NCBI GenBank assembly: GCA_024236015.1
Contig: JACKLK010000003.1
Coordinates: 186,001 to 250,000 of the forward strand
Length of the DNA: 64,000 nucleotides
Source: Rhodoferax sp.
GTDB taxonomy: Bacteria > Pseudomonadota > Gammaproteobacteria > Burkholderiales > Burkholderiaceae_C
Reading direction: 5' to 3'
Within the stretch, counting starts at the first letter, position 1, and each line of letters opens with the position of its first letter. Positions 1 to 9,035 of this stretch are shown here, in pieces. A program made the position numbers and the translations under genes. The notes beneath the pieces are model-generated. The model had not been told where the DNA came from. It made no database searches and saw only the letters and a program-made list of their open reading frames with translations.

Positions 1-3000
1 CCGATACCCGCCCATGGACTTGACCTGTGCGACCAGCCCGGCGTCGTTGATCATGGCGCCCAGGCGCCGGCCGTTGATGCTGAGCTCCTGCAACCGCAAC
101 AGCCGCACCAGCCCGGAGAACAGGCGCCAGTAGAAGGTTCCGCCCCAGACCGCCTTCGGATAGACCGTGTCGATCAGGATCAGGCCGCGCGGCGGCACGC
201 CGCGTTGCTCCAGCAGCCGGGCCGTCTCCAGTGCCGCGATGCCGCCGATCGAGAAGCCGGCGATGAATCCCGGCGCCTGCCCCTGGGCCTGGATGCCGTC
301 GGCGTACATCTCCGCGAGCTGCTTGATGCGCCGGAACGGCGCCGGCCCCTGCGGCGGCTGCAGCATCCGCAGGTCGCAGTTGCCGCCCAGCGCATCGGCC
401 AGGGTCTGGAACCGGAGCAGGTCACCGTGTCCGGAAGCCGCCAGGTAGATGGTGTCGGCGGCCGTGCCCGGGCCCAGCGGCACGAGCAGGCCCGGCGGCG
501 TCGACTCCTTGTCCAGTGCAGCCGCGAGCCGCTCGACCGTCGGGTTCTCGGTCAGCATGTACAGCGGAATCCGGCGCCGCATCATGCGTTCCGCGCCGGC
601 CAGGATACTGATCGCAGCCAGCGAATCGCCGCCGACGTCGAAGAAGTTGTCCTGTACCGACAAGGACGCGCGTCCGAGTTCGGTCTGCCACAGCGCCAGC
701 AGTTCGGCCTCGCGTGGTGTGGCCGGCCCGCGGCCGACGACACGCGCCTGCACCGCGGGCGTGGCATCGGGCAAGGCGGCGTAATCCACCTTGCCGCTGC
801 CGCTGGTCGGCAGCACCGGCAGCGAGCAGATCGCCGACGGCACCATGTAGTCGGGCAGGCGTACCCGCAAGGCGCGCTGCAGCCGTTCGTGGTCGTCGGG
901 CCGCGCCGGCGCCACCCAGGCGTGGATGGCCGCGTGTCCGCCGGATTCCACCTTGCGCGCCGCGGCCTGCGACACACCCTCGATCGCCAGCAGGGCCGAC
1001 TCGATCTCGCCGAGTTCGATGCGGTAGCCGCGCAGCTTGACCTGCCGGTCCAGCCGGCCCTGGAAATGCAGCCGGCCCTGGTGATCGAGCGTGCCCTTGT
1101 CGCCGGTCCGGTACAGCCGCTCGCCGGGACGGAACGGATCGGCGACGAAACTGGCCGCGCTCAAAGCCGGCTGGTTCAGGTAGGCGCGCGCCAACCCGCG
1201 CCCGCCGATGTAGACCTCGCCGGACACGCCATCGGGCACCGGGCGCAGTTGCCGGTCGAGCACATGGATGGTGGTGTCGTCCACCGGCAGGCCGACCGGC
1301 AACACGGTGGAGTCGTCGTCGCTGCGGCATTCCCAGGCGGTGGCGAAGATGCATGCCTCGGTGGGACCGTACACGTTGAACAGCCGCGCGCCGGTGACGG
1401 TCAAGTAGCGGCGCGCCAGTTCGGGCGCCAGCACTTCGCCGCCGCAGCAGGCCACGCGCAGCGCAAGCCCGCGTTGACCGGCCGCCGCGTCGAGGAAACC
1501 GCTGAGCGTCGACGGCACGAAGGCCATGATGGTGACGCCGTGGCGCACGGCAAATTCCGCCAGCGACTGGGGCAACAACCGCCCCGGCGGCGCCAGGGCC
1601 ATGCTGGCGCCGTGCACCAGCGGCAGGCACAGCTCGATCAGCGATGGATCGAACGTGGCCTGTGTCGCCTGCCCGGTACGGTCCTGCGCCGTGACGCCGT
1701 AGCTGCGCGACAACCAGTGCAAGCGGCGCGCCAGCACCGCGTGTTCGATCATCACGCCTTTGGGCCGGCCGGTCGACCCCGACGTGAACAGCACATAGGC
1801 CAGGTCTTCGGGCGCGGCGACGGCGGGCGCATCGTCGCTCGGCAGATCGGCCAGGCCTTGTTGCCAGCTGCCGACGATGGTGTGTACATGCAGCGGCGCC
1901 AAGCGGTCCCAGTCCGGCTGCTGCACCATCAGCGCGACGGCCGCGCTGTCCTGCAGCACGAGGGCCAGCCGGGCCAGCGGCGCGTCCGGATCCAGTGGCA
2001 GGTAGGCGGCCCCGGCCTTGGCGATGGCCAGCATGGCCAGCACCAGGTCCGGCCCGCGCGGCATGGCCACGGCCACGATGCGATCCCGGCCCGCGCCCAG
2101 GCCGACCAGCCGATGGGCCAATTGGTTGGCGCGGCGATTCACCGTGCCATAGTCCATCTGCGCGCCGTTCCAGACCAGGCACACCGCCTGCGGCGTGCGT
2201 GCCGCGTGGTGCTCGAACGCGGCCACATAGGTGCGCGGCTGCCGGTGCTGCACGACATCGGCATGGCGGGCATGGACGATGCGGTCGAACTCCGCGGCCG
2301 GCAGCACCGGCAGATCGGCCACACGGCGATCGGGCTCGGCCGCCAGCGCCTGCACGATGTGCCAAATGCGCGCGCCCAGCGCGGCCACGGCCTCCGGCGT
2401 GAAATAGGCGGCACTGCCCTCGAGCACCAGTTCCAGGTCCTGGCGCGCATGGAATTCGCACACGGTGATGCCGAGCGGGTACCGCGCGCAGCCGGAAAAC
2501 AACTGGCGCGAGTCGACCAGTTCGGCGTCGCCGAACGCGACCTGATAATCCTGGCGCTCGAACGACAGCAACACGTCGAACAGCCCGTCGCGGCCGCTGC
2601 GCACCACCTCGAGCTCGCGCGCCAGCTCGCTGAGCGGATAACGCGGGTGGCGCAGGGCCGAACGCATGATGGCGCCCACGCCGGCGACCAGCTCGGCCGC
2701 CGTCATGTCCGGCGCCACGGTCACGTTGATGCCCAGGACACCCACGAACATGCCCATGGTGTCGCGGTAACGCCTGCCGCCGCGGTTGAGCGTGGGCACA
2801 CCGACCAGCACCTGCTCGCGCTCGCCGACACGGGCGAAATACAGGGCCAGCGCGGCCAGGAAGAAGTTGAACGGCGTGATGCCCTGGCCCGCGGCGAGAC
2901 GCTCGAGCCGGTCGTAGTCGGCGCGCGGCAGCGACTCCACCACCAGGTGCGCATCGGGCAGGCCGCCGTCGCGCGCATGGGCCTGGCGCCGCTGCAGCAG

Positions 3001-3636
3001 CGGCTCCGGCAGGGCCGGCAATTGCGCGCGCCAGAACACGGCGTCGCGCACGAAGGACTCCGACTGCCGGTAGGCGTGCGACTCCGCGACGAAGGCCAGG
3101 TAGCTGTCGTCGCTGGGTGCGACGCCGTCGTCGCCGGCGCCGATCCGGTTGTAGATCGCGCTCCAGCGTTTCATGACCTGGGTCGTGCCCCAGCCGTCCA
3201 TGATCAGGTGGTGGAACTGGATCGTGCCGCCATGGAGCACATCGCTTGCGCGCAACAACGCAAAACGCCAGGGCGGCGTGCCATCGTGCAATGCAAACGG
3301 CTGGCGCATCCAGTGTTGCCACCACTGGCGCATCGCCTGGCGCGGTTCGGGCTCCGCGCTCATGTCGATCAGCCGCAACTCGGGCTCGAACGCCGGCAAC
3401 AGGCGCTGTGTTCCGTCGGGCTGCAAGACCAGGCGCAATGCGGCGTTCTCGGCAACCAGTTGCGACAACGCACGCCGCAGCCGCGGCAGGTCCAGCGGCC
3501 CCTCGAAAAACGCGGTGCCGCCCAGGTTCAGGTGCGCGCTGCCCGGCCAGGCGCGTTGATCCCGCCAGACCTCGAGCTGGCTCAGGGACAGCGGCAGGCT
3601 GCCCGCGGTCAGGCGCGCGTCGCCGGCCGTGTCCAT
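1..3636 (-). CDS. One-module non-ribosomal peptide synthetase (C-A-PCP-TE), 3' end cut by window edge
   Basis: Reads as 1212 codons with no stop, so the C-terminus lies outside the window. Domains in order: condensation (HHLIMDG, residues 132-138), adenylation (core A3 LFTSGSTGRPKG, A5 YGPTE, A7 YRTGD, A8 GRLDRQVKLRGYRIELGE, A10 near SGSGK), carrier protein (DVGGDSL, phosphopantetheine Ser1005) and thioesterase (GFSIGG, Ser1129). By-eye alignment with GrsA gives a specificity code of about D-P-I-S-A-C-V-I-F, which I cannot assign to a substrate. The ATG at 3636 lies inside the end of the upstream patatin gene (28-nt overlap), so the two are probably co-translated. With no upstream module, the C domain presumably uses an acyl donor made elsewhere; an N-acyl amino acid or small amide product is inference. 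Confidence 0.9.
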   Translation of the reverse strand, partial: MDTAGDARLTAGSLPLSLSQLEVWRDQRAWPGSAHLNLGGTAFFEGPLDLPRLRRALSQLVAENAALRLVLQPDGTQRLLPAFEPELRLIDMSAEPEPRQAMRQWWQHWMRQPFALHDGTPPWRFALLRASDVLHGGTIQFHHLIMDGWGTTQVMKRWSAIYNRIGAGDDGVAPSDDSYLAFVAESHAYRQSESFVRDAVFWRAQLPALPEPLLQRRQAHARDGGLPDAHLVVESLPRADYDRLERLAAGQGITPFNFFLAALALYFARVGEREQVLVGVPTLNRGGRRYRDTMGMFVGVLGINVTVAPDMTAAELVAGVGAIMRSALRHPRYPLSELARELEVVRSGRDGLFDVLLSFERQDYQVAFGDAELVDSRQLFSGCARYPLGITVCEFHARQDLELVLEGSAAYFTPEAVAALGARIWHIVQALAAEPDRRVADLPVLPAAEFDRIVHARHADVVQHRQPRTYVAAFEHHAARTPQAVCLVWNGAQMDYGTVNRRANQLAHRLVGLGAGRDRIVAVAMPRGPDLVLAMLAIAKAGAAYLPLDPDAPLARLALVLQDSAAVALMVQQPDWDRLAPLHVHTIVGSWQQGLADLPSDDAPAVAAPEDLAYVLFTSGSTGRPKGVMIEHAVLARRLHWLSRSYGVTAQDRTGQATQATFDPSLIELCLPLVHGASMALAPPGRLLPQSLAEFAVRHGVTIMAFVPSTLSGFLDAAAGQRGLALRVACCGGEVLAPELARRYLTVTGARLFNVYGPTEACIFATAWECRSDDDSTVLPVGLPVDDTTIHVLDRQLRPVPDGVSGEVYIGGRGLARAYLNQPALSAASFVADPFRPGERLYRTGDKGTLDHQGRLHFQGRLDRQVKLRGYRIELGEIESALLAIEGVSQAAARKVESGGHAAIHAWVAPARPDDHERLQRALRVRLPDYMVPSAICSLPVLPTSGSGKVDYAALPDATPAVQARVVGRGPATPREAELLALWQTELGRASLSVQDNFFDVGGDSLAAISILAGAERMMRRRIPLYMLTENPTVERLAAALDKESTPPGLLVPLGPGTAADTIYLAASGHGDLLRFQTLADALGGNCDLRMLQPPQGPAPFRRIKQLAEMYADGIQAQGQAPGFIAGFSIGGIAALETARLLEQRGVPPRGLILIDTVYPKAVWGGTFYWRLFSGLVRLLRLQELSINGRRLGAMINDAGLVAQVKSMGGYR

Positions 3637-5426
3637 CGCTCTATTTCCTGCATGGCATACCGGTATCCGACCTCGGCGATCTTCTCAGCGCGCCCGTAAC
3701 CCATCAGCGCGAACGACGCCACGGGCGGCTCGAGATAGTGGTCGGCCTGGACCATGGTCCGCGCGCGCTGGTGCAGGCCGCCGATATGGCTGGCCCGGTA
3801 CAGGATGTCGCCGATGCCGGGAGATGCCGGCTCGCCGCGGCGGAAATACCCCTGGATCGTCCGCCGCACCGACAAGCGGGGCCATGCCGGATCCACGCCC
3901 ATGTAGTCGCGCACGTCGACATCGATCGCAATGACGGTGCCATTGCCGCGCCGCTTTTCCAGCGGCGTTCCCAGGCGCGCACGCATGGCCGCCACCGGCA
4001 CGTTCTCCAGGATCGCGCCGTCCACCAGCAGGTCGCCCTTGTGCAGCACCGGCGGGAACAGCCCGACCGGTGAATTGCTGGCCAGCACTGCGCGCCACAA
4101 CGGCCCGCTGTCCTGCACCGTGGTGCAGGCCCGGCTCAGGTTGCAGGCGGTGGCAAAAAACGGCAGCCACGACTGGTCGACGGTCCGCTCGCCGAACATG
4201 CGCCGCAGGTCGCGCTCGACGCGCCGTCCGGACACGATGGATATCACCGGCAGCGTCGGGCGTTCCCCACCCCGTGCGAAACGCACCGTGCGATCGCGGA
4301 TCTCGTCCAGCGGCCAGCCACAGGCGTATTGCGCACCCAGCAAGGCCCCCATGCTGTTGCCGCCGACCATGTCGACGACGATGCCGGCCTGCTCGAGCGC
4401 GCGCAACACACCGAGGTGGGCAAAACCTCGCGCACCGCCGCCGCCGAGCACGACACCCACCGCCTTGCCATGGAGGAACCGCGCCAGCCGCGCGTAATCG
4501 CCCACGTGACGCGAGCGGATCGGATACACACGCTCGACATCGCGTCCGTCGCGCCAATGCATCAGGCCCGCCGGCATGTCGGCATCGGCGGGATGCAGCA
4601 CCACCAGGTGCTTGCGCTTCATCTCGTAGCCGGGCTCGCGCGCCAGCAGGTGTTCGAGTTCGCCCGTTGCGGCCGGGCCGTCGTGCCGGGCCACGAACAC
4701 GACCTGGTCGGCCTGGCGGAATGCCCGCTTGGCCCAGGACAAGGAACGCGGATCGGCCTCGTAGATCAGGAAGTCGTACTGCTCCTCGAGGTCGTCGTAT
4801 CGATCCTTGCCGCTCCAGGCGCCGGTGGCGGACGGGTCCACCATGCTTTGCGCATCGGGCGGCACCTGGTAGGCCCGCCCGAACACCGCACAGGCGCGCG
4901 TCAGGCCTTGCGCAACCTCATGCGCCGCCGTGCCGGCATCCAGCGGCACAACGACAAAGATCTGCGCATGCCGTCGCTCGACCGCCTGCGAGGCATGGCG
5001 CAGGTGATTGAAGATCGCCTGCGCGAAGACCTTGTTCAAGGCCAGTGGATGCAGCACCAGCAGGCGCTCGAAATCGGCGCGGCCGAGCATGGCCAGCGTC
5101 GAATCGCGCAAGGCCGTGATGTCCGCCGCACGCGCCTGCTGCAGGATCAACCCGGCCTCGCCGACGCTCTCGCCGGGCCGAATTTCGTTGTAGAGCTGCA
5201 AGACTCCCTGGGCGTCGCGGCGCGACACCCGCAGGCGGCCACTGACCAGGAAGAACATGGTCTCGGCGGGTTCGCCTTCGCGCAGCACGACGGCGCCACC
5301 CGGAATCGTCTGCAGGTGCAGGAAGCGGCCCAGGTCCTGCAGCACGGGCTCCTCCAGGCTGCCAAATACCCCGCTCGCCCGCAAGACTGCAAGGACCCGT
5401 TCGTCAGCGGTGGGCGGCTCAGCCAT
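3609..5426 (-). CDS. Cyclic-nucleotide-binding domain / patatin-like phospholipase (NTE-type)
   Basis: 605 aa. The N-terminal 130 residues form a cNMP-binding beta-roll (GESVGEAGLI is the phosphate-binding-cassette region). The C-terminal half is a patatin lipase with the oxyanion loop GGGGARGFAHLG (about residue 327), nucleophile motif GNSMG (about 355) and the dyad Asp in VDGAILENVP (about 466). Bacterial NTE-like proteins of this build hydrolyse phospholipids or lysophospholipids at the membrane. The start overlaps the LysR stop by 8 nt, and the 3' end overlaps the NRPS start by 28 nt, so the three genes form one tightly packed unit. Release of fatty acids to feed the NRPS is inference from this coupling. 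Confidence 0.93.
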   Translation of the reverse strand: MAEPPTADERVLAVLRASGVFGSLEEPVLQDLGRFLHLQTIPGGAVVLREGEPAETMFFLVSGRLRVSRRDAQGVLQLYNEIRPGESVGEAGLILQQARAADITALRDSTLAMLGRADFERLLVLHPLALNKVFAQAIFNHLRHASQAVERRHAQIFVVVPLDAGTAAHEVAQGLTRACAVFGRAYQVPPDAQSMVDPSATGAWSGKDRYDDLEEQYDFLIYEADPRSLSWAKRAFRQADQVVFVARHDGPAATGELEHLLAREPGYEMKRKHLVVLHPADADMPAGLMHWRDGRDVERVYPIRSRHVGDYARLARFLHGKAVGVVLGGGGARGFAHLGVLRALEQAGIVVDMVGGNSMGALLGAQYACGWPLDEIRDRTVRFARGGERPTLPVISIVSGRRVERDLRRMFGERTVDQSWLPFFATACNLSRACTTVQDSGPLWRAVLASNSPVGLFPPVLHKGDLLVDGAILENVPVAAMRARLGTPLEKRRGNGTVIAIDVDVRDYMGVDPAWPRLSVRRTIQGYFRRGEPASPGIGDILYRASHIGGLHQRARTMVQADHYLEPPVASFALMGYGRAEKIAEVGYRYAMQEIERWTRPATRA

Positions 5427-6348
5427 GGCCAGAGTCTAACGTCGGCCCCCGGTGGCGCGGCAACTCGCTCGACAGCCACTGCACGAAGGCGGCGCTGGCC
5501 GGGCGACCGCGCTTGCGTTGCGGCAGCACCAGGTGATACCCCAGTGGCGACTCCAGCCGATGGCGACCCAGCCGGCACAACAGGCCTTGCGCGAGCAAGC
5601 TGTCGACCAGGTGCTGCCAGCCGATCGCCACGCCCTGCCCGGCCAGCGCGGCGCCGATCACGAGCAGGTAGTTGTCGAAGGCCGGCAGTTCCGCGACGGC
5701 CGCACGATCGCCGGCCCAGCGCGGGCCGGCGCGTTGCCAGTCGAACCAATGCTGGCCCGGCGCCGGCTTGAGTTGCAGCCACGGCGCCTCGCGCAACACC
5801 GCCTGCGGATCGCCGCCATGCGCCCGGAGCAGGCCCGGCGCACAGACCGGAAACACGCATTCACGCAGCAGCAGGCTGGACTCGGCGCGCGGAATGCGGC
5901 CGTCTCCGAACACGATGGCCAGGTCGACGTCGGCCGGCAGCAGGACCTGGGCCCGGTTGCTGGTCACGAGACTGACGTCGATGCGCGGATGCAAGCGGTA
6001 GAAACGCTCGAGCCGCGGCATCAGCCAATAGGTGGCGAACGCGAAGTCGGTCGCCACCGCCAGCAGTTCGCGGGCCGGTTCGGCCATCGTCCGGTCGACG
6101 GCCGTGTGCAAGGTCGCCAGCGCCTCCTGGACGGGAGCGAGCAAGGCCGCACCGGCCGACGTCAGTTCGATGCCCCGGTGCACCCGGATGAACAGCGGCG
6201 TTCCCAGTGCCAGTTCCAGCCGCCGGATATGCTGGCTGACCGCCGGCTGCGTCATGCCCAGCTCCGCCGCCGCCACGGTGAAGCTCAGGCAGCGCCCGCA
6301 GGCTTCGAACACCTGCAGCAGATCCAGCGAAGGCAAGGGGCGTGGCAT
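5419..6348 (-). CDS. LysR-family regulator, likely of choline sulfate use
   Basis: 309 aa. Winged HTH at residues 8-65 (FTVAAAELGMTQPAVSQHIRRLE) followed by a periplasmic-binding-like effector domain. The overall look is GcvA/BetR-like. It is divergent from the choline sulfatase gene at 6458, the arrangement known for the choline-sulfate-utilisation LysR factors, so control of that gene is likely. It is also the first gene of the unit continuing into the patatin and NRPS genes. A 15-bp palindrome overlaps its start codon and could give autoregulation. The effector is unknown. Confidence 0.92.
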   Translation of the reverse strand: MPRPLPSLDLLQVFEACGRCLSFTVAAAELGMTQPAVSQHIRRLELALGTPLFIRVHRGIELTSAGAALLAPVQEALATLHTAVDRTMAEPARELLAVATDFAFATYWLMPRLERFYRLHPRIDVSLVTSNRAQVLLPADVDLAIVFGDGRIPRAESSLLLRECVFPVCAPGLLRAHGGDPQAVLREAPWLQLKPAPGQHWFDWQRAGPRWAGDRAAVAELPAFDNYLLVIGAALAGQGVAIGWQHLVDSLLAQGLLCRLGRHRLESPLGYHLVLPQRKRGRPASAAFVQWLSSELPRHRGPTLDSGHG

Positions 6349-6361
6349 AAGCTGAGCTTAT
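6347..6361. promoter_or_regulatory. Candidate LysR-type operator (T-N11-A) over the lysR start codon
   Basis: ATAAGCT-G-AGCTTAT is a perfect 7-bp inverted repeat with one central base and fits the LTTR T-N11-A motif (T6348 to A6360). It covers the lysR ATG and lies about 100 bp upstream of the sulfatase ATG. Autorepression together with control of the divergent gene is the usual scheme for such sites. No binding data are available. Confidence 0.45.
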
Positions 6362-6457
6362 CAGCGACATGCTCGCTGGCGGTTCACACGGCACCGGTTT
6401 GCGCGGATGATGCGCCCTCCTTCCCCGCGCAGCACCCGAACCGGAGCCCGAACCACC

Positions 6458-7975
6458 ATGTCCCAGACCCGCCCCAACATCCTGTTCATCATGGCCGACC
6501 AGATGGCCGCTCCACTGCTGCCGCTGCACGACGCCCGCTCGCCGATCCGGATGCCCCACCTGGACGCGCTGGCGCGCGACGGTGTGGTCTTCGACTCCGC
6601 CTACTGCAACAGCCCGTTGTGCGCGCCGTCGCGGTTCTGCCTGATGAGCGGGCAACTGCCGTCGCGCATCGGCGCCTGGGACAACGCCGCGGACTTCCCG
6701 GCCGACATCCCCACCTACGCCCATTACCTGCGCGCGCTGGGATACCGCACCGCCTTGTCCGGCAAGATGCATTTCTGCGGCCCCGATCAACTGCACGGCT
6801 ACGAAGAGCGCCTGACCAGCGACATCTATCCGGCCGACTACGGCTGGGCCGTGAACTGGGACGCACCCGACGTGCGCGCGAGCTGGTACCACAACATGTC
6901 CTCGGTGCTGCAGGCCGGCCCGTGCGTGCGCTCCAACCAGCTCGACTTCGACGAAGAGGTGGTGTTCAAGGCCAACCAGTACCTGTTCGACCATGTGCGC
7001 AACACGCCGGAGCAGCCGTTCTGCCTGACGGTGTCGATGACGCATCCCCACGATCCGTACACGATCCCGGCCGCGTTCTGGGACCTGTACGACGGCGTCG
7101 AGATCCCGATGCCGGTGGTGGACATGGCGCAGGATCGGCAGGATCCGCATTCGGAACGCATCCTCAAGGTGATCGACCTGTGGGGCAAGTCCATGCCCGA
7201 GGAGGCGGTGCGCCGCGCCCGCCGCGCCTACTTCGGCGCCTGCAGCTACATCGACGCCAACATCGGCAAGCTGATGAAGACGCTGACCGACTGTGGCCTG
7301 CGCGACGACACCATCGTGGTGTTCTCCGGCGACCATGGCGACATGCTCGGCGAACGCGGCCTCTGGTACAAGATGCACTGGTTCGAGGCCTCGGCGCGGG
7401 TGCCGATGGTCGTTCACGCGCCCGCGAGATTCCGTCCCGCCCGGGTCGCGCCATCGGTGTCGACGATCGACCTGCTGCCGACCTTCGTCGCGATGGCCGG
7501 CGGCGCGCTCGATGCCGGCCTGGCCATCGACGGCCGCTCGCTGATGCCGCACCTGACCGGTGGCGATGACGGCCACGACGAGGTGATCGGCGAATACATG
7601 GCCGAAGGCTCGCGCGAGACCGTGGTCATGATCCGGCGCGGCCGCTACAAGTTCATCCATGCCGCGCAGGACCCCTGCCTGCTGTTCGACGTGCAGGACG
7701 ACCCGCGCGAACTGCGCAACCTGGCCGACGCGCCGCAGCACCAGGGCCTGCTCGCATCGTTCCGGGCCGAGGTCGCGCAACGCTGGGACCTGCCGGCGCT
7801 CGACGCGCGCGTGCTGGACAGCCAGCGCCGGCGCCGGCTGGTGTACGAAAGTCTGCGCCAGGGCAGGCTCACCAGCTGGGACCATCAGCCCCGGGTCGAC
7901 GCGAGCCAGCAATACATGCGCAACCACATCGACCTGGACGACCTGGAGCGCCGCGCACGGTTTCCGGCGCCGTGA
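6458..7975 (+). CDS. betC: Choline-sulfatase-type arylsulfatase
   Basis: 505 aa starting at MSQTRPNILFIMADQ; an in-frame ATG at 6407 would only add an unconserved 17-residue leader. The sulfatase signature CAPSR (Cys55, converted to formylglycine) sits in CNSPLCAPSRFCLMSGQ. The metal ligands are D14 and the SGDHGDMLGERGLWYK stretch at about residues 286-301. The C-terminal tail (RRLVYESL...SWDHQP...QQYMRNH) is typical of choline sulfatases. The enzyme hydrolyses choline-O-sulfate to choline and sulfate. Gene neighbours of the classical bet pathway are not present here, so the natural substrate is inferred from sequence alone. Confidence 0.85.
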   Translation: MSQTRPNILFIMADQMAAPLLPLHDARSPIRMPHLDALARDGVVFDSAYCNSPLCAPSRFCLMSGQLPSRIGAWDNAADFPADIPTYAHYLRALGYRTALSGKMHFCGPDQLHGYEERLTSDIYPADYGWAVNWDAPDVRASWYHNMSSVLQAGPCVRSNQLDFDEEVVFKANQYLFDHVRNTPEQPFCLTVSMTHPHDPYTIPAAFWDLYDGVEIPMPVVDMAQDRQDPHSERILKVIDLWGKSMPEEAVRRARRAYFGACSYIDANIGKLMKTLTDCGLRDDTIVVFSGDHGDMLGERGLWYKMHWFEASARVPMVVHAPARFRPARVAPSVSTIDLLPTFVAMAGGALDAGLAIDGRSLMPHLTGGDDGHDEVIGEYMAEGSRETVVMIRRGRYKFIHAAQDPCLLFDVQDDPRELRNLADAPQHQGLLASFRAEVAQRWDLPALDARVLDSQRRRRLVYESLRQGRLTSWDHQPRVDASQQYMRNHIDLDDLERRARFPAP

Positions 7976-8083
7976 CGCGCCGTACCGTCGTCGCGTCACC
8001 CGCTGTTGCCCGCCGCCGGCCGCAGCCCGTGCGCAAGCGCCGCATGCTGCGTATGCGCGCGACGGATCAGACGGTCAGCTGCA

Positions 8084-9007
8084 TCAAGCCGCCAGCGCTG
8101 CAACGCCCTTGTCGCGCTGGCGCTGCAGCCAGGTGATGGCCCGGCCACCCAGGCGGCGCTGCAGCAGTTGCTCGGCGAAGGCAATGGCGTCCAGCAAGCC
8201 ATTGATGTCGATACCGCAGCGGAAACCCGATTGCCCGGCCATCAGCACCAGGTCCTCGGTGGCGACATTGCCGGCCGCGCCGGGTGCGAACGGACAACCA
8301 CCGATGCCGCCCACGCTGGCATCGAAACGGCGGATACCGGCCTCCAGCGCAGCCCAGGCATTGGCCACGCCCATTGCACGCGTGTCGTGGAAATGCACCG
8401 CCAGTTGCTGCGCCGGAACGCACTGCGTCAGCGTGCCCAGGCGCTGCTTGACCTGGCCGGGCGAGGCCGAACCGATGGTGTCGGCGATGACGATCTCCTG
8501 CGCGCCGGCGTCCAGCATGCGCCGCGACAGCGCAGCCACGACGTCCAGCGGCACTGCACCTTCGAACGGGCAGTCGAAAGCCACGGCCACGTAGGCCCGC
8601 GTGCGCAGACCCCGGGCCCGCGCGGCCTGCAGGGTCTGTTCGCTGACATCGGTCGCCTGCGCCAGCGACATGTTGATGTTCTTGCGGTTCATGGTCTCGG
8701 TGGCCGACAGCACGACGGCGATCTCCTGGGCGCCGGCCGCATGGGCCCGCTCCAGGCCTTTGGCGTTGGGCACCAGCACCGACATGCGCAGATCCGGCAA
8801 GGCCGACAGCACCTGCGGCACCAGCTCGGCGGCATCGGCCATCTGCGGAACCGCCTTGGGCGAGACGAAACTCGTGGCTTCCAGGCTGGTGACGCCGGCC
8901 TGGGCCAGCAGGCGGATCAGCTGCAGCTTGTCCGGGGTCGCAACCGTGACAGCCTGGTTCTGCAGCCCGTCGCGCAAGGCCACTTCGGTGATGACGATGG
9001 ATTCCAT
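8084..9007 (-). CDS. Hydroxymethylglutaryl-CoA lyase-like (HMGL/DRE-TIM) enzyme
   Basis: 307 aa. It starts MESIVITEVALRDGLQNQ, where RDGLQN is the metal-binding DRE-type motif. The HMG-CoA lyase signature GGIGGCPFAPGAAGN carries the catalytic Cys at about residue 234. The family cleaves 3-hydroxy-3-methylglutaryl-CoA to acetyl-CoA and acetoacetate, or cleaves related citramalyl-type CoA esters. The start at 9007 has the Shine-Dalgarno AGGAG. It lies 28 nt downstream of the CoA transferase, so transferase activation of a free acid followed by lyase cleavage is the likely two-step route. Exact substrate not determinable here. Confidence 0.88.
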   Translation of the reverse strand: MESIVITEVALRDGLQNQAVTVATPDKLQLIRLLAQAGVTSLEATSFVSPKAVPQMADAAELVPQVLSALPDLRMSVLVPNAKGLERAHAAGAQEIAVVLSATETMNRKNINMSLAQATDVSEQTLQAARARGLRTRAYVAVAFDCPFEGAVPLDVVAALSRRMLDAGAQEIVIADTIGSASPGQVKQRLGTLTQCVPAQQLAVHFHDTRAMGVANAWAALEAGIRRFDASVGGIGGCPFAPGAAGNVATEDLVLMAGQSGFRCGIDINGLLDAIAFAEQLLQRRLGGRAITWLQRQRDKGVAALAA

Positions 9008-9035
9008 GGGGGTCGCTCCTGTCGGGTCTTGCGGC

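Noticed and set aside
205..3699. 1164-codon plus-strand ORF opposite the NRPS
   Set aside because: Composition is that of an antisense shadow in GC-rich DNA; the minus-strand frame carries complete C-A-PCP-TE motifs.
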